DNA of 6,584 nt from Ktedonobacterales bacterium (GCA_025450405.1 JANWHL010000045.1:1-6584); one strand, 5' to 3'; shown: positions 1 to 5,324, counted from the first letter of the stretch. Program-made: numbers and translations. Notes: a model not told the origin generated them from the letters alone.

Positions 1-956
1 ACCGATTCCACGCGCACGACCGGCCCGGCGTCCGCGATCTTCCCAGCGCCTTCATCCCGCGAGGAATCGTCTCCGATTCCGCGATCGTCGCCCGACTCGT
101 CGTCGTCCGACGCGTCGTCGTCCGCGGGATCGCCCCCCGCGGCGCCCGCACCCTCCACGACTCTGGTAACGCCAGGCAGCGCGGCCAGCTCGGCCGCCCA
201 GTCCTCGGGCAGACGCTCGCCCCTGCGCAGTGTCACCGTGATTGGCCGGGCCAGCCGGAGCGACCGCGCCAACTCGCCGGTGGGCTGGTGCGCGATCAGC
301 TCGCCCTGGCGCAGCAGCGCGATCTCCCCACAGAGCTCCTCAGCCTCCTCCATGACGTGCGTGGTGAGGATGATCGTCACGCCCTGCTCGCGATTGAGCT
401 CGGTGATCATGCGCCGCACCGACCGGACGCCTTCGAGATCGAGCTTGTTGGTCGGCTCGTCCAGAAAGAGCAGGGGCGTCTCGGCCAGCAGCGAGCGCGC
501 GAGGGCGAGGCGTTGTCGCTGCCCCGCGCTGATGTGCATCGGCCACGCGTCAGCCTTATCCACCAGGCCGAGCCGCTCCAGCAGCCCCTCGATGCGGGCG
601 CGGGCGCTCGCCCCACGCAGGCCATAGATGGGCGCCCAGAAGGCGAGGTTCTGGCGCACCGTCAGATTGTTGTCGATGCCCACATCGGCCGTGGGCGCCA
701 CCAGGCTGACGCGGGCGCGCACCTCGGCATGCTGGCGCAAGAGGTCAAATCCCAGCACCCGCCCGGACCCCGTATCGGGGCGCAGCAGCCCCGCCAGGAT
801 CTTGATGAACGTCGTCTTCCCCGCCCCGTTGGGTCCGAGCAGGCCCAGCACGGTGCCCGCCTCCACCCGCAGGCCAATATCCCGCAGCACGGCGACGTCC
901 CCACGGCGCGCCTGCTTATAGGACTTGCCGATCCCGCGCACGTCGATCACTGCCAT
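1..956 (-). CDS. ABC exporter ATP-binding subunit B (DrrA/CcmA-like), partial, runs off left edge
   Basis: The frame starts at ATG (954-956) and stays open to the window edge: 318 codons without a stop, so the C-terminus is missing. It is the cytoplasmic ATPase of an ABC-2 type exporter (COG1131 style). Visible motifs are Walker A GPNGAGKT at residues 41-48 (K47), signature ISAGQ at 142-146 (LSGGQ variant), Walker B LLFLDEPTN with D166/E167, and the switch histidine H200. The usual Q-loop glutamine is not seen: the region reads VSLVAPTADVGID (about residues 80-92). After the ATPase core, a DrrA-type C-terminal domain begins (ITVTLRRGERLPEDW). It is interrupted from about residue 269 to 305 by a Gly/Ser/Ala segment holding 14 Asp/Glu, before a strand reading VVRVES at the edge. 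Its start overlaps the end of the permease gene by 10 bp, so the two are probably translationally coupled. Substrate unknown; a second permease probably follows outside the window. Confidence 0.93.
   Translation of the reverse strand, partial: MAVIDVRGIGKSYKQARRGDVAVLRDIGLRVEAGTVLGLLGPNGAGKTTFIKILAGLLRPDTGSGRVLGFDLLRQHAEVRARVSLVAPTADVGIDNNLTVRQNLAFWAPIYGLRGASARARIEGLLERLGLVDKADAWPMHISAGQRQRLALARSLLAETPLLFLDEPTNKLDLEGVRSVRRMITELNREQGVTIILTTHVMEEAEELCGEIALLRQGELIAHQPTGELARSLRLARPITVTLRRGERLPEDWAAELAALPGVTRVVEGAGAAGGDPADDDASDDDESGDDRGIGDDSSRDEGAGKIADAGPVVRVES
99..128. repeat. 15-bp imperfect tandem duplication inside ATPase B
   Basis: Two 15-bp units (99-113 and 114-128) share GTCGTCGTCCG and match at 12 of 15 bases. 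On the coding (minus) strand they encode Asp-rich runs (DDD-A-S-DDD) in the acidic insert of ATPase B. The unit is a multiple of three, so the frame is kept. This suggests that the acidic insert grew by slippage or duplication. Confidence 0.6.
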
Positions 957-1900
957 CGTGTCAATGTCCCGTTCCGGCGCGCCCGCTCGATCCCGCGCCC
1001 GTAGGCCACGACGCCGAGCGGCAGCAAGACGACCGTGAAGACCAGCAGCGCTAACCCGTCTACGGCCACGGGTGAGAGACCGTGGAGGGCGAACTGCACC
1101 GGCAAGACGGGCGCGTCCGCCCTGGCCCCGGGATCCAGCAAACGGCGGAGCGCATCGAAGGCATAGGTGTGGGGGATCAGGCACGCGACCCATTGGAGTG
1201 GCCTGGGCAGCACGGTGATGGGATAGTACGTGCCAGCCAGCAAGGTCGCCAGGATCCCCTGGACGACGAACTGCACGGGCTCCGTCCCCTTCTTGATGTC
1301 CAGCAGGTAGAAGGAGCTCGCGCTGAGCATGCCGAGACCAAACCCGGCCGCGAGAAACAGCGCCGTGAACATCAGGGCTAGCGGCCACGGCGCGAAGTTG
1401 AAGGTCGCGCCAAAAAACACCATGCCGAAGCCAAAGGTGAAGAAGAGGCGCGGATAGTCGTCAAGAATGGACTTGGTCATGAGCCCGAGCAGCGGCGTGT
1501 AGATCGACATCGGGCTCAAGAGGAAGAGGTCCATCGTGCCGTTGAAATAGCTGCGCTGGATGCGGATATAGGGATCGACGAGGTTGGTGTTGATGAAGAC
1601 GTTGACGGTCACGCCCACCACGACGAACGACATGTAGTTGGTCCCGTACGCCGGCCCCAACAACCCAGCCGCCTGCCCGCCGATGGTCTTGCCGAGCAAG
1701 AAGAACAGCAGGGTCGTCACCAGCAGATTGGCTATCCAGAGCGCCTGGTTGGCGCGGTAGGACTGCCAGATGCGGTACTCGCGCAGGCCAAACGCCCAGA
1801 GCGCGGCCGCCTGCCGCCACCACGAGAGGCGGCCCGCGGCCGGCGCCACCGGTTCGGCGGTGCTGTCTCGTCGCGTCGCGGGTGGTGGGGCCGTTGTCAC
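947..1900 (-). CDS. ABC-2 type exporter permease
   Basis: This 317-residue integral membrane protein starts at GTG (1898-1900) and stops with TGA at 947-949. It is the membrane channel partner of the flanking ATPases and should sit in the cytoplasmic membrane. After a cytosolic, Pro/Ala/Arg-rich N-terminus (1-50), six hydrophobic segments are seen at roughly 52-70, 88-106, 150-167, 172-199, 212-240 and 280-300. The DrrB/ABC-2 pattern is clear: an amphipathic loop YIRIQRSYFNGTMDLFLLSP (111-130) between TM2 and TM3, and PRPLQWVACLIPHTYAFDALR (positions 232-252) after TM5, typical of ABC-2 permeases. The C-terminus is Arg-rich (GRGIERARRNGT), as expected for a cytosolic tail. The start overlaps the stop of ATPase A as GTGA, and the end overlaps the start of ATPase B by 10 bp, placing it firmly in the operon. 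Length is slightly above the usual 250-280 because of the N-terminal extension. Substrate cannot be inferred. Confidence 0.92.
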   Translation of the reverse strand: MTTAPPPATRRDSTAEPVAPAAGRLSWWRQAAALWAFGLREYRIWQSYRANQALWIANLLVTTLLFFLLGKTIGGQAAGLLGPAYGTNYMSFVVVGVTVNVFINTNLVDPYIRIQRSYFNGTMDLFLLSPMSIYTPLLGLMTKSILDDYPRLFFTFGFGMVFFGATFNFAPWPLALMFTALFLAAGFGLGMLSASSFYLLDIKKGTEPVQFVVQGILATLLAGTYYPITVLPRPLQWVACLIPHTYAFDALRRLLDPGARADAPVLPVQFALHGLSPVAVDGLALLVFTVVLLPLGVVAYGRGIERARRNGTLTRWQ

Positions 1901-3045
1901 GATGCCGCCTCCTCCACGGCCGCTCCCTCCACGGCCGCTCCTTCAGGCGGGGCGGAGCCCGCGAGCGCGGAGGCCGCCGCCCCAGCGCGGCGTGCCGCGA
2001 TGACCTCGGGCGGCAGCGTCAGCACGTCACGCAGCGAGGGTGCATGCTCCGCCAGCCGCACGACGCGCCCGGTTGGCTGAGTGAGCCAATCGAGGACCTG
2101 CTGGAGGGCATCCGGCGACTTCCACGTGTGCACCCGCCACGCGCGGAGGCCCAGCGCCCCTGGCCGGTCGACGTATTCCGTGGCAAGCACCACCGCTGGA
2201 GCGGGCGCTCGTGGCGGATCCATTTCCTCGGTGTGCGCCTCGATCACCATGACATCCGCCAGCTCGGCCCGAAGCGCGCCCGGTGTTCCCAGCCGCGCCA
2301 GCTCCCCGGCGCGCAGCACGGCGATGCGGTCAGCCACCCGTTCGATCTCGGCCGACTGGTGATCGCTCAGCACGATGGTTTGGCCGCGCTCCCGCAGCGG
2401 CCCGCGGATGAGATCGATCACCGCGCGCGCGTTGGCCGGGTCGAGGCCAACCGTGGGCTCGTCGAGGAGCACCAGCGGCGTATGAAAGAGGAGGGCCCGC
2501 GCCAGGATGACACGCTGGCGCATGCCATTCGAGAGCTGTGACGGGTACTTGTCCCGGTCCTCCCACAGGCCGACGGCCCGCAGCGCCTCGGCGGCACGCG
2601 CGCCCGCGAGCGCGCCGTCCATGCCGCAGAGCGCGGCGAAGAAGCGCACATTCTCTTCGGCGGTCAGGGGCCACTCCAGCCCCATCCAGCCGGTGGTCGA
2701 GACATAGGAGACGCTCCGGCGGATGGCGGCGGGGTGGGTGAGCGGCACACCGGCCACCATCCCGCTCCCCGTCGTGGGGCGAATGAGGCCGGCGATCAGC
2801 TTGATCAGCGTGGTCTTGCCGGAGCCATTCGGGCCCACCAACCCGAAGATCTCACCCGGCGCGAGGGCGAACGAGACATCGTGGAGCGCGCGCACGGGCG
2901 GCACGTTCACGCTGGTCAGCCGCAGCCCGCGCACGGCGTTCCGCGCCCACAGCGCGGGCCCTTTCCACTCGAGCTTGGTGCCCCGCAGCGAAACCTCGGC
3001 ACCGGCGTAGGTCTTGCCGACGCGGTCGAGTCGCACAACGTCCAT
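1897..3045 (-). CDS. ABC exporter ATP-binding subunit A
   Basis: Cytoplasmic ATPase of an ABC-2 exporter, 382 residues from ATG at 3043-3045. The frame is also open from a GTG at 3076-3078 (393 residues). I chose the ATG because MDVVRLDRVGKTY is the normal family N-terminus; neither start has a good Shine-Dalgarno. Motifs (ATG numbering): Walker A GPNGSGKT 71-78 (K77), signature LSNGM 171-175 (Gln replaced by Met), Walker B LVLLDEPT with D195/E196, and switch histidine H229. The Q-loop position reads YVSTTGWMGLEWPLT, without the glutamine. About 37 extra residues lie between the first strand (KTY, 11-13) and the second (ALHDVSF, from 53); inserts here are known in polysaccharide-type ABC ATPases. 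A C-terminal domain (about 262-350) ends in an Ala/Glu-rich tail. It lies just after the kinase-like gene, and its TGA overlaps the permease GTG by 4 bp. A divergent Q-loop plus an S-x-G-M signature recurs in a DrrA-like subgroup, so loss of activity is not implied. Confidence 0.93.
   Translation of the reverse strand: MDVVRLDRVGKTYAGAEVSLRGTKLEWKGPALWARNAVRGLRLTSVNVPPVRALHDVSFALAPGEIFGLVGPNGSGKTTLIKLIAGLIRPTTGSGMVAGVPLTHPAAIRRSVSYVSTTGWMGLEWPLTAEENVRFFAALCGMDGALAGARAAEALRAVGLWEDRDKYPSQLSNGMRQRVILARALLFHTPLVLLDEPTVGLDPANARAVIDLIRGPLRERGQTIVLSDHQSAEIERVADRIAVLRAGELARLGTPGALRAELADVMVIEAHTEEMDPPRAPAPAVVLATEYVDRPGALGLRAWRVHTWKSPDALQQVLDWLTQPTGRVVRLAEHAPSLRDVLTLPPEVIAARRAGAAASALAGSAPPEGAAVEGAAVEEAAS
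1911..1940. repeat. Perfect 15-bp tandem duplication at the 3' end of ATPase A
   Basis: Positions 1911-1925 and 1926-1940 are identical (CCTCCACGGCCGCTC). On the minus strand they encode a repeated five-residue unit in the C-terminal tail (EGAAVEGAAVEE). The duplication is in frame and extends the protein without touching conserved parts, consistent with recent slippage in a tolerant tail. Confidence 0.9.
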
Positions 3046-3093
3046 AGCGCCGCCGATCTTCCGCTGGCTCGTGCCCACCGCGCCCGCTCACGC

Positions 3094-4035
3094 CTACAGC
3101 TCGGCCAGCAGCCGTTCAAGGTCCGCCGTGGCTTCGGCGGCGCGCTCCGGCGCGCGATCCGCATAGTACGCCATGATCATGGCGTCGGTGAAGATGCGCA
3201 AGACGCGCCACGTCGCCAGGAAGCCGTCGCTCACTGGCCCGTCGGCGGTGTAGCCCTGGAGGAGCGCTTCGCGATCCGCCGGGAGGGTCCAGCGGCGCAG
3301 GTCGCAGGCCGGGTGGCTGGTGAAGGCGTCGCCGAAGTCGATCAGGCCGGAATAGGCGCCCGTGTTCGGGTGGACGAAGACATGCTCGAGATAGGGATTT
3401 GAGTGCAACGCCACGCGCTCGCTCGTGCGCGGGAGCGCCGCCAGCGCCCGTGCCCCCACCTGCTCTGGCGTCAGCGGAAATGTCCACGGCAGCCCCTCAT
3501 AGCGCACCTCGTCCGCCAGGTCGCCGAAATAGCGCCCAAAGCGTATGCGCACGTCCACGAAGGCGTGATCGCCCGGAAAGAGCTCTGAGCGCACGAAGGG
3601 GTCTTGCGGCAGCGCGTGGATGCGGCGCAGCGTCCGCCCGAGCGTGTGGACCACCTGGCGGCGGGCGGCGGGGTCCAGCACCGCGTGCCGCAGGGCCACC
3701 CCGGACATGCGGGTCATCACGGTGTACTCGATCAGTGGTCCCTCATGGCCGTAGCCGAGCACCCGCGGCACGCTCAGGTCCGGGGCACGCTCGGCAATCT
3801 GGTTCAGGAAGAACACCTCCTTCTCCAGGCTGGTACGGGGACGCAGCTGCTGCGGGCGCTGGGTCTTGAGGATGATGCCGTCGTCGATGGCGTACGTGCG
3901 CGCCTCGCCACCCGATTCGTCCACGCCCGTTACCGCGCGCGCGTTGGGCACGTGCCGCCGCGCCAGCCCCAGCGCCACATCCTGCGCGAGCACAGGATCC
4001 GGCGCTTCCGGCCGCACATAGAAGTCTCCAGGCAC
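3094..4035 (-). CDS. Phosphotransferase-fold (APH/choline-kinase-like) protein with altered catalytic motif
   Basis: A 313-residue protein of the aminoglycoside-phosphotransferase fold, the class that phosphorylates small hydroxylated substrates from ATP or GTP. The start is GTG 4033-4035: a perfect AGGAGG (4043-4048, minus strand) lies 7 bases upstream. The frame stays open to an ATG at 4084-4086, but that would place this ribosome site inside the gene. N-lobe (GTG numbering): DDGIILKTQRP with the nucleotide-site lysine K57, then SLEKEVFFL with the helix-C glutamates E71/E73, and a hinge near YTVMTRMSG. C-lobe: the Brenner motif, normally HGDxxxxN, reads HSNPYLEHVFV. H211 is kept, the catalytic Asp is N213, and the metal-binding Asn is H218. 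The metal-binding IDFGDA (D233) is intact, followed by HPACDLRRW. It may be a pseudokinase, or a subfamily with changed chemistry. It is first in the ABC operon, with ATPase A just downstream. A role in modifying or sensing an exported compound is only inference. Confidence 0.85.
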   Translation of the reverse strand: MPGDFYVRPEAPDPVLAQDVALGLARRHVPNARAVTGVDESGGEARTYAIDDGIILKTQRPQQLRPRTSLEKEVFFLNQIAERAPDLSVPRVLGYGHEGPLIEYTVMTRMSGVALRHAVLDPAARRQVVHTLGRTLRRIHALPQDPFVRSELFPGDHAFVDVRIRFGRYFGDLADEVRYEGLPWTFPLTPEQVGARALAALPRTSERVALHSNPYLEHVFVHPNTGAYSGLIDFGDAFTSHPACDLRRWTLPADREALLQGYTADGPVSDGFLATWRVLRIFTDAMIMAYYADRAPERAAEATADLERLLAEL

Positions 4036-4042
4036 AATGCTT

Positions 4043-4048
4043 CCTCCT
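4043..4048 (-). promoter_or_regulatory. Strong Shine-Dalgarno deciding the kinase-like gene start
   Basis: The minus strand reads AGGAGG, then seven bases, then GTG at 4033-4035. This is the best ribosome site in the window and fixes the start of the phosphotransferase-fold protein 17 codons inside the longest open frame. Confidence 0.85.
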
Positions 4049-4170
4049 AATGGGCGCCGCCCGCGGCGGTTCAATGCGACGCGCATCGCGCGCGGCGCGC
4101 GTCTCCGCCGGTCCAGCTCCCCAATCTAACCGACACATCCAGTCTACTCTACTGGGGAATGCGGCCGCGG

Positions 4171-4215
4171 CTGTGCGACGATGGCGGCGCTCCGGTCGTC
4201 CGCTGCCGGCGTGGC
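4171..4215 (+). repeat. 45-bp imperfect direct repeat, copy A
   Basis: Begins CTGTGCGACGATGGCGGCGC and matches copy B (5120-5164) at 38 of 45 bases in the same orientation, with no gaps. Shared core segments are GATGGCGGCGC and CCGCTGCCGGCG. In this copy the TATGAT of copy B is GACGAT, so any promoter activity would be lost. The similarity stops abruptly on the left and fades on the right. The two copies bracket the toxin-antitoxin genes. Confidence 0.75.
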
Positions 4216-4264
4216 CGCACGGGCGCACACAGCGGGTGAGTGGATTGTGCCTGTTCGTGCCAGT

Positions 4265-4306
4265 GAAAAACCGCCCGAGAGCCTCGATGAAGGTCGTGAA
4301 AGCGGT
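4265..4306 (-). terminator. Possible weak terminator downstream of the toxin gene
   Basis: Read on the minus strand, ACCGC (4302-4306) can pair with GCGGT (4270-4274). An inner CGAG/CTCG pair lies in the loop, and a run of five T (from 4270-4266) follows directly. The outer stem is short and the loop long, so strength is doubtful. The site is about 115 bases after the toxin stop codon, the right side for ending that operon. Confidence 0.25.
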
Positions 4307-4421
4307 CAGAGCAAGGTGTCGCGAATGGCGCGCGCCTGATGATCCGATAGGGGGAGCTCCACAACGATGACCCGCTAGACGCTATCGAGGCGCATGTGGC
4401 GTCTTCCCGTCCCACCGCCGC

Positions 4422-4688
4422 CTAGTGAATGCGCTTATTGTACTCTTCGTGGGTGCTGATCCATGTCCAGTAGACGGTGTCATGCACGAGCTTCCCAATG
4501 GCACGGTAGTGAACGCCAACCCGAGCGGAATAGAGGGCACGGTCGGCAGGATCAATGCGCTGGAATTGCAGGCTGCCGTGGCGGGGATTCCGTTTGAAGA
4601 GGGGGTAGGCGTCGCGCGCCTGCCGATGCGCATCGGCGGGCAGCGCCGCAAAGAGTCGGCGGAACCGCTGAGTGGTGCGCGAGTTCAC
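4422..4688 (-). CDS. RelE/ParE-family toxin of a type II toxin-antitoxin pair
   Basis: An 88-residue basic protein starting at GTG (4686-4688), which overlaps the antitoxin stop as GTGA. Length, charge and the pattern RTTQRFRRLFAALP, then AYPLFKRNPRHGSLQFQRID, then YSARVGVHYRAIG and WTWISTHEEYNK match the compact RelE/ParE/HigB fold: two N-terminal helices followed by a four-stranded sheet. Conserved positions include the NP-H-SL element (34-40), R56 and R62 in the central strands, and the C-terminal H80-EEY83-K85. Members of this family mostly act as ribosome-dependent mRNA endonucleases, while ParE-type relatives poison gyrase; the sequence alone does not decide which. It is second in the operon, translationally coupled to the antitoxin, and probably under antitoxin autoregulation. 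Local GC (about 53-63% by counting lines) is below that of the ABC genes, consistent with acquisition. Confidence 0.85.
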   Translation of the reverse strand: MNSRTTQRFRRLFAALPADAHRQARDAYPLFKRNPRHGSLQFQRIDPADRALYSARVGVHYRAIGKLVHDTVYWTWISTHEEYNKRIH

Positions 4689-4903
4689 AGCAACTCATCG
4701 AGATCGCGTGTCTTGCCCGCGGCGATTTCCCGGTCAACCTCAGCCGACAGCTCAGCGAGGAAACGCTGGGATTCGGGCGTCTGGACGAGCGCATCCCAGT
4801 CGCGCTGTTCCAGCTCAAGGACCACAATTTCGGCGATGTGGCGCTGTACGTCCTCGGGCTGCTGTTGCGCGCGCTCGAATGCCTGGCGGAGCTCTTCGAC
4901 CAT
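4685..4903 (-). CDS. Antitoxin partner of the RelE/ParE-like toxin
   Basis: A 72-residue acidic, helical protein starting at ATG 4901-4903. GGGAGGG (4911-4917, minus strand) lies seven bases upstream and decides this start; the frame itself is open much further up (to 5101), but that part reads as non-coding. The protein begins MVEELRQAFERAQQQPEDVQ, has a central WDALVQTPESQRFLAEL, and ends in AAGKTRDLDELL. The last segment resembles the flexible tail by which many small antitoxins wrap their toxin. No clear ribbon-helix-helix, AbrB or helix-turn-helix motif is evident, so DNA binding is uncertain. It precedes and overlaps the toxin gene by 4 bp, the usual antitoxin-first order. Its role, neutralising the toxin by binding, rests mainly on this pairing and on resemblance to small antitoxins of Chloroflexota and cyanobacteria. 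Confidence 0.8.
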   Translation of the reverse strand: MVEELRQAFERAQQQPEDVQRHIAEIVVLELEQRDWDALVQTPESQRFLAELSAEVDREIAAGKTRDLDELL

Positions 4904-4939
4904 GGCACTTCCCTCCCACGAGTGCGTCCACCGCGCCTG

Positions 4940-4948
4940 AGTATACCA
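4940..4948 (-). promoter_or_regulatory. Extended -10 promoter of the toxin-antitoxin operon
   Basis: The minus strand reads TGGTATACT: TATACT is one base from the sigma-70 consensus and is preceded by a TGn extension. No good -35 is seen at 16-18 bases, as expected for extended -10 promoters. Transcription would start near 4932-4934, giving a leader of about 30 bases that contains the GGGAGGG ribosome site. The GTATAC core is palindromic and could be part of an autoregulatory operator. Confidence 0.55.
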
Positions 4949-5093
4949 TGCGGGGGGACGGCACGCGACGCGACGGAGACGGCGTTCCGCCACCTTCGTC
5001 ACATGCCACTCCTCAGGCGACCCTACGGCGGCCGGCGGACTCCTATGCGGTTTGCCGTCGGCGTGCTGTTGGGAAGACGGTCCCCCCCCATCT

Positions 5094-5137
5094 GCCGCCA
5101 TCTTCCCCCCAGGTTGAAGCTGTGCTATGATGGCGGC
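5094..5137. repeat. 9-bp perfect inverted repeat around a plus-strand -10 element
   Basis: GCCGCCATC (5094-5102) and GATGGCGGC (5129-5137) are exact reverse complements separated by 26 bases. The right arm overlaps the TATGAT element and the start of repeat copy B. It could be an operator or an RNA stem; the sequence does not say which. Confidence 0.6.
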
Positions 5138-5164
5138 GCGCTGGCCGGCCGCTGCCGGCGCGGC
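5120..5164 (+). repeat. 45-bp imperfect direct repeat, copy B
   Basis: Begins CTGTGCTATGATGGCGGCGC and matches copy A (4171-4215) at 38 of 45 bases, same orientation, 949 bp apart. Differences fall at repeat positions 7, 9, 21, 23, 26, 29 and 42. This copy keeps TGCTATGAT, an extended -10 that copy A lacks. Confidence 0.75.
5123..5131 (+). promoter_or_regulatory. Orphan extended -10 promoter pointing rightwards
   Basis: TGCTATGAT on the plus strand matches TGn plus a near-consensus -10 (TATGAT). No -35 is evident at the usual distance. It faces away from the toxin-antitoxin genes, towards the 3' end of the oxidase-like gene on the opposite strand. A transcript would be a small RNA, an antisense RNA or the message of a tiny peptide. 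It may also be a chance match. Confidence 0.35.
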
Positions 5165-5221
5165 ACCGGGCGGGCGCGGGCAGGCGCGTCACAGGAGCAT
5201 CAGAAGATGATGCCGCTCCGC

Positions 5222-5266
5222 GGGCGTTCAACCGGAGGGCGTTCAACCGGAGGGCGCCCAACCGTG
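5222..5266. repeat. 15-bp tandem repeat, two perfect units plus one degenerate
   Basis: GGGCGTTCAACCGGA occurs exactly at 5222-5236 and 5237-5251. A third unit at 5252-5266 matches at 11 of 15 bases. The third unit leads into a GGGCGC/GCGCCC hairpin (5252-5271, 8-base loop), after which the strand reads CCTACGAAG. The block resembles dispersed intergenic hairpin elements of high-GC bacteria. No gene function is evident. Confidence 0.85.
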
Positions 5267-5292
5267 CGCCCCTACGAAGCCTCCGGCTATGA

Positions 5293-5310
5293 AGGCCACC
5301 GGCGTGGCCT
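5293..5310 (-). terminator. Hairpin downstream of the oxidase-like gene, possible terminator
   Basis: AGGCCAC and GTGGCCT form a perfect 7-bp stem around a 4-base loop. It lies 14 bases after the stop codon (5325-5327) of the oxidase-like gene on the minus strand. There is no T run after the stem (TTCATAG follows), so it would be a weak or U-less terminator, or an mRNA 3'-end stabiliser. Confidence 0.4.
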
Positions 5311-5324
5311 CTGCGGAGATGGTG

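Larger units (their letters stand above)
4036..4421. other. Gene-free stretch between toxin gene and kinase/ABC operon
   Basis: This 386-bp stretch holds no convincing gene. From the right: a possible terminator of the toxin operon (arms 4270-4274 and 4302-4306), copy A of the 45-bp direct repeat (4171-4215), an AT-richer patch (about 4121-4155) that could hold the operon promoter, and a GC-rich leader before the kinase-like gene. The leader has inverted repeats GACGCGC/GCGCGTC (4078-4103) and CCGCC/GGCGG around 4058-4070. On the minus strand, a TAG-interrupted frame reading RVIVVELPLSDHQARAIRD, ending near 4308, has plausible protein character and could be a gene remnant, but it is too short to name. 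Confidence 0.6.
4904..5324. other. Gene-free, repeat-rich stretch upstream of the toxin-antitoxin operon
   Basis: These 421 bases separate the toxin-antitoxin operon from the oxidase-like gene. They contain the antitoxin promoter (4940-4948), a C8 run (5082-5089), nested inverted repeats (GGGAAGA/TCTTCCC at 5071-5107 and GCCGCCATC/GATGGCGGC at 5094-5137), copy B of the 45-bp repeat, a plus-strand extended -10, a 15-bp tandem repeat and a terminator-like hairpin. A 48-codon plus-strand frame (5207-5353) has CAGGAG nine bases upstream, but it consists largely of the repeat and overlaps the oxidase gene end, so I do not call it a gene. Confidence 0.6.

Noticed and set aside
288..1004. Long open frame on the plus strand opposite ATPase B (238 codons)
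   Set aside because: It lies antisense to a gene with all ABC motifs, has no family character, and is rich in Arg/His/Gln as expected of a GC-driven shadow.
2734..3402. Long plus-strand open frame (222 codons) across ATPase A and the kinase-like gene
   Set aside because: It spans two well-supported minus-strand genes, has no recognisable domain, and has shadow-type composition.
4120..4160. Promoter for the kinase/ABC operon at TAGATT (minus strand, AT-richer patch)
   Set aside because: The -10 match is moderate and the best -35 at 17 bases matches only three of six positions; too weak to list as a site.
4160..4219. Inverted repeat TGCGGCC/GGCCGCA around repeat copy A, as insertion-element ends
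   Set aside because: Seven bases of pure G/C-type sequence with a NotI-like palindrome are likely by chance here, copy B has no matching ends, and no transposase is present.
4149..4415. Minus-strand open frame (88 codons) downstream of the toxin gene
   Set aside because: Composition is erratic (many Ser, Cys, His, Arg), there is no ribosome site, and it crosses repeat copy A; nothing links it to a family.
5222..5266. Possible CRISPR array
   Set aside because: The units are 15 bp, directly adjacent without spacers, and only two are perfect.
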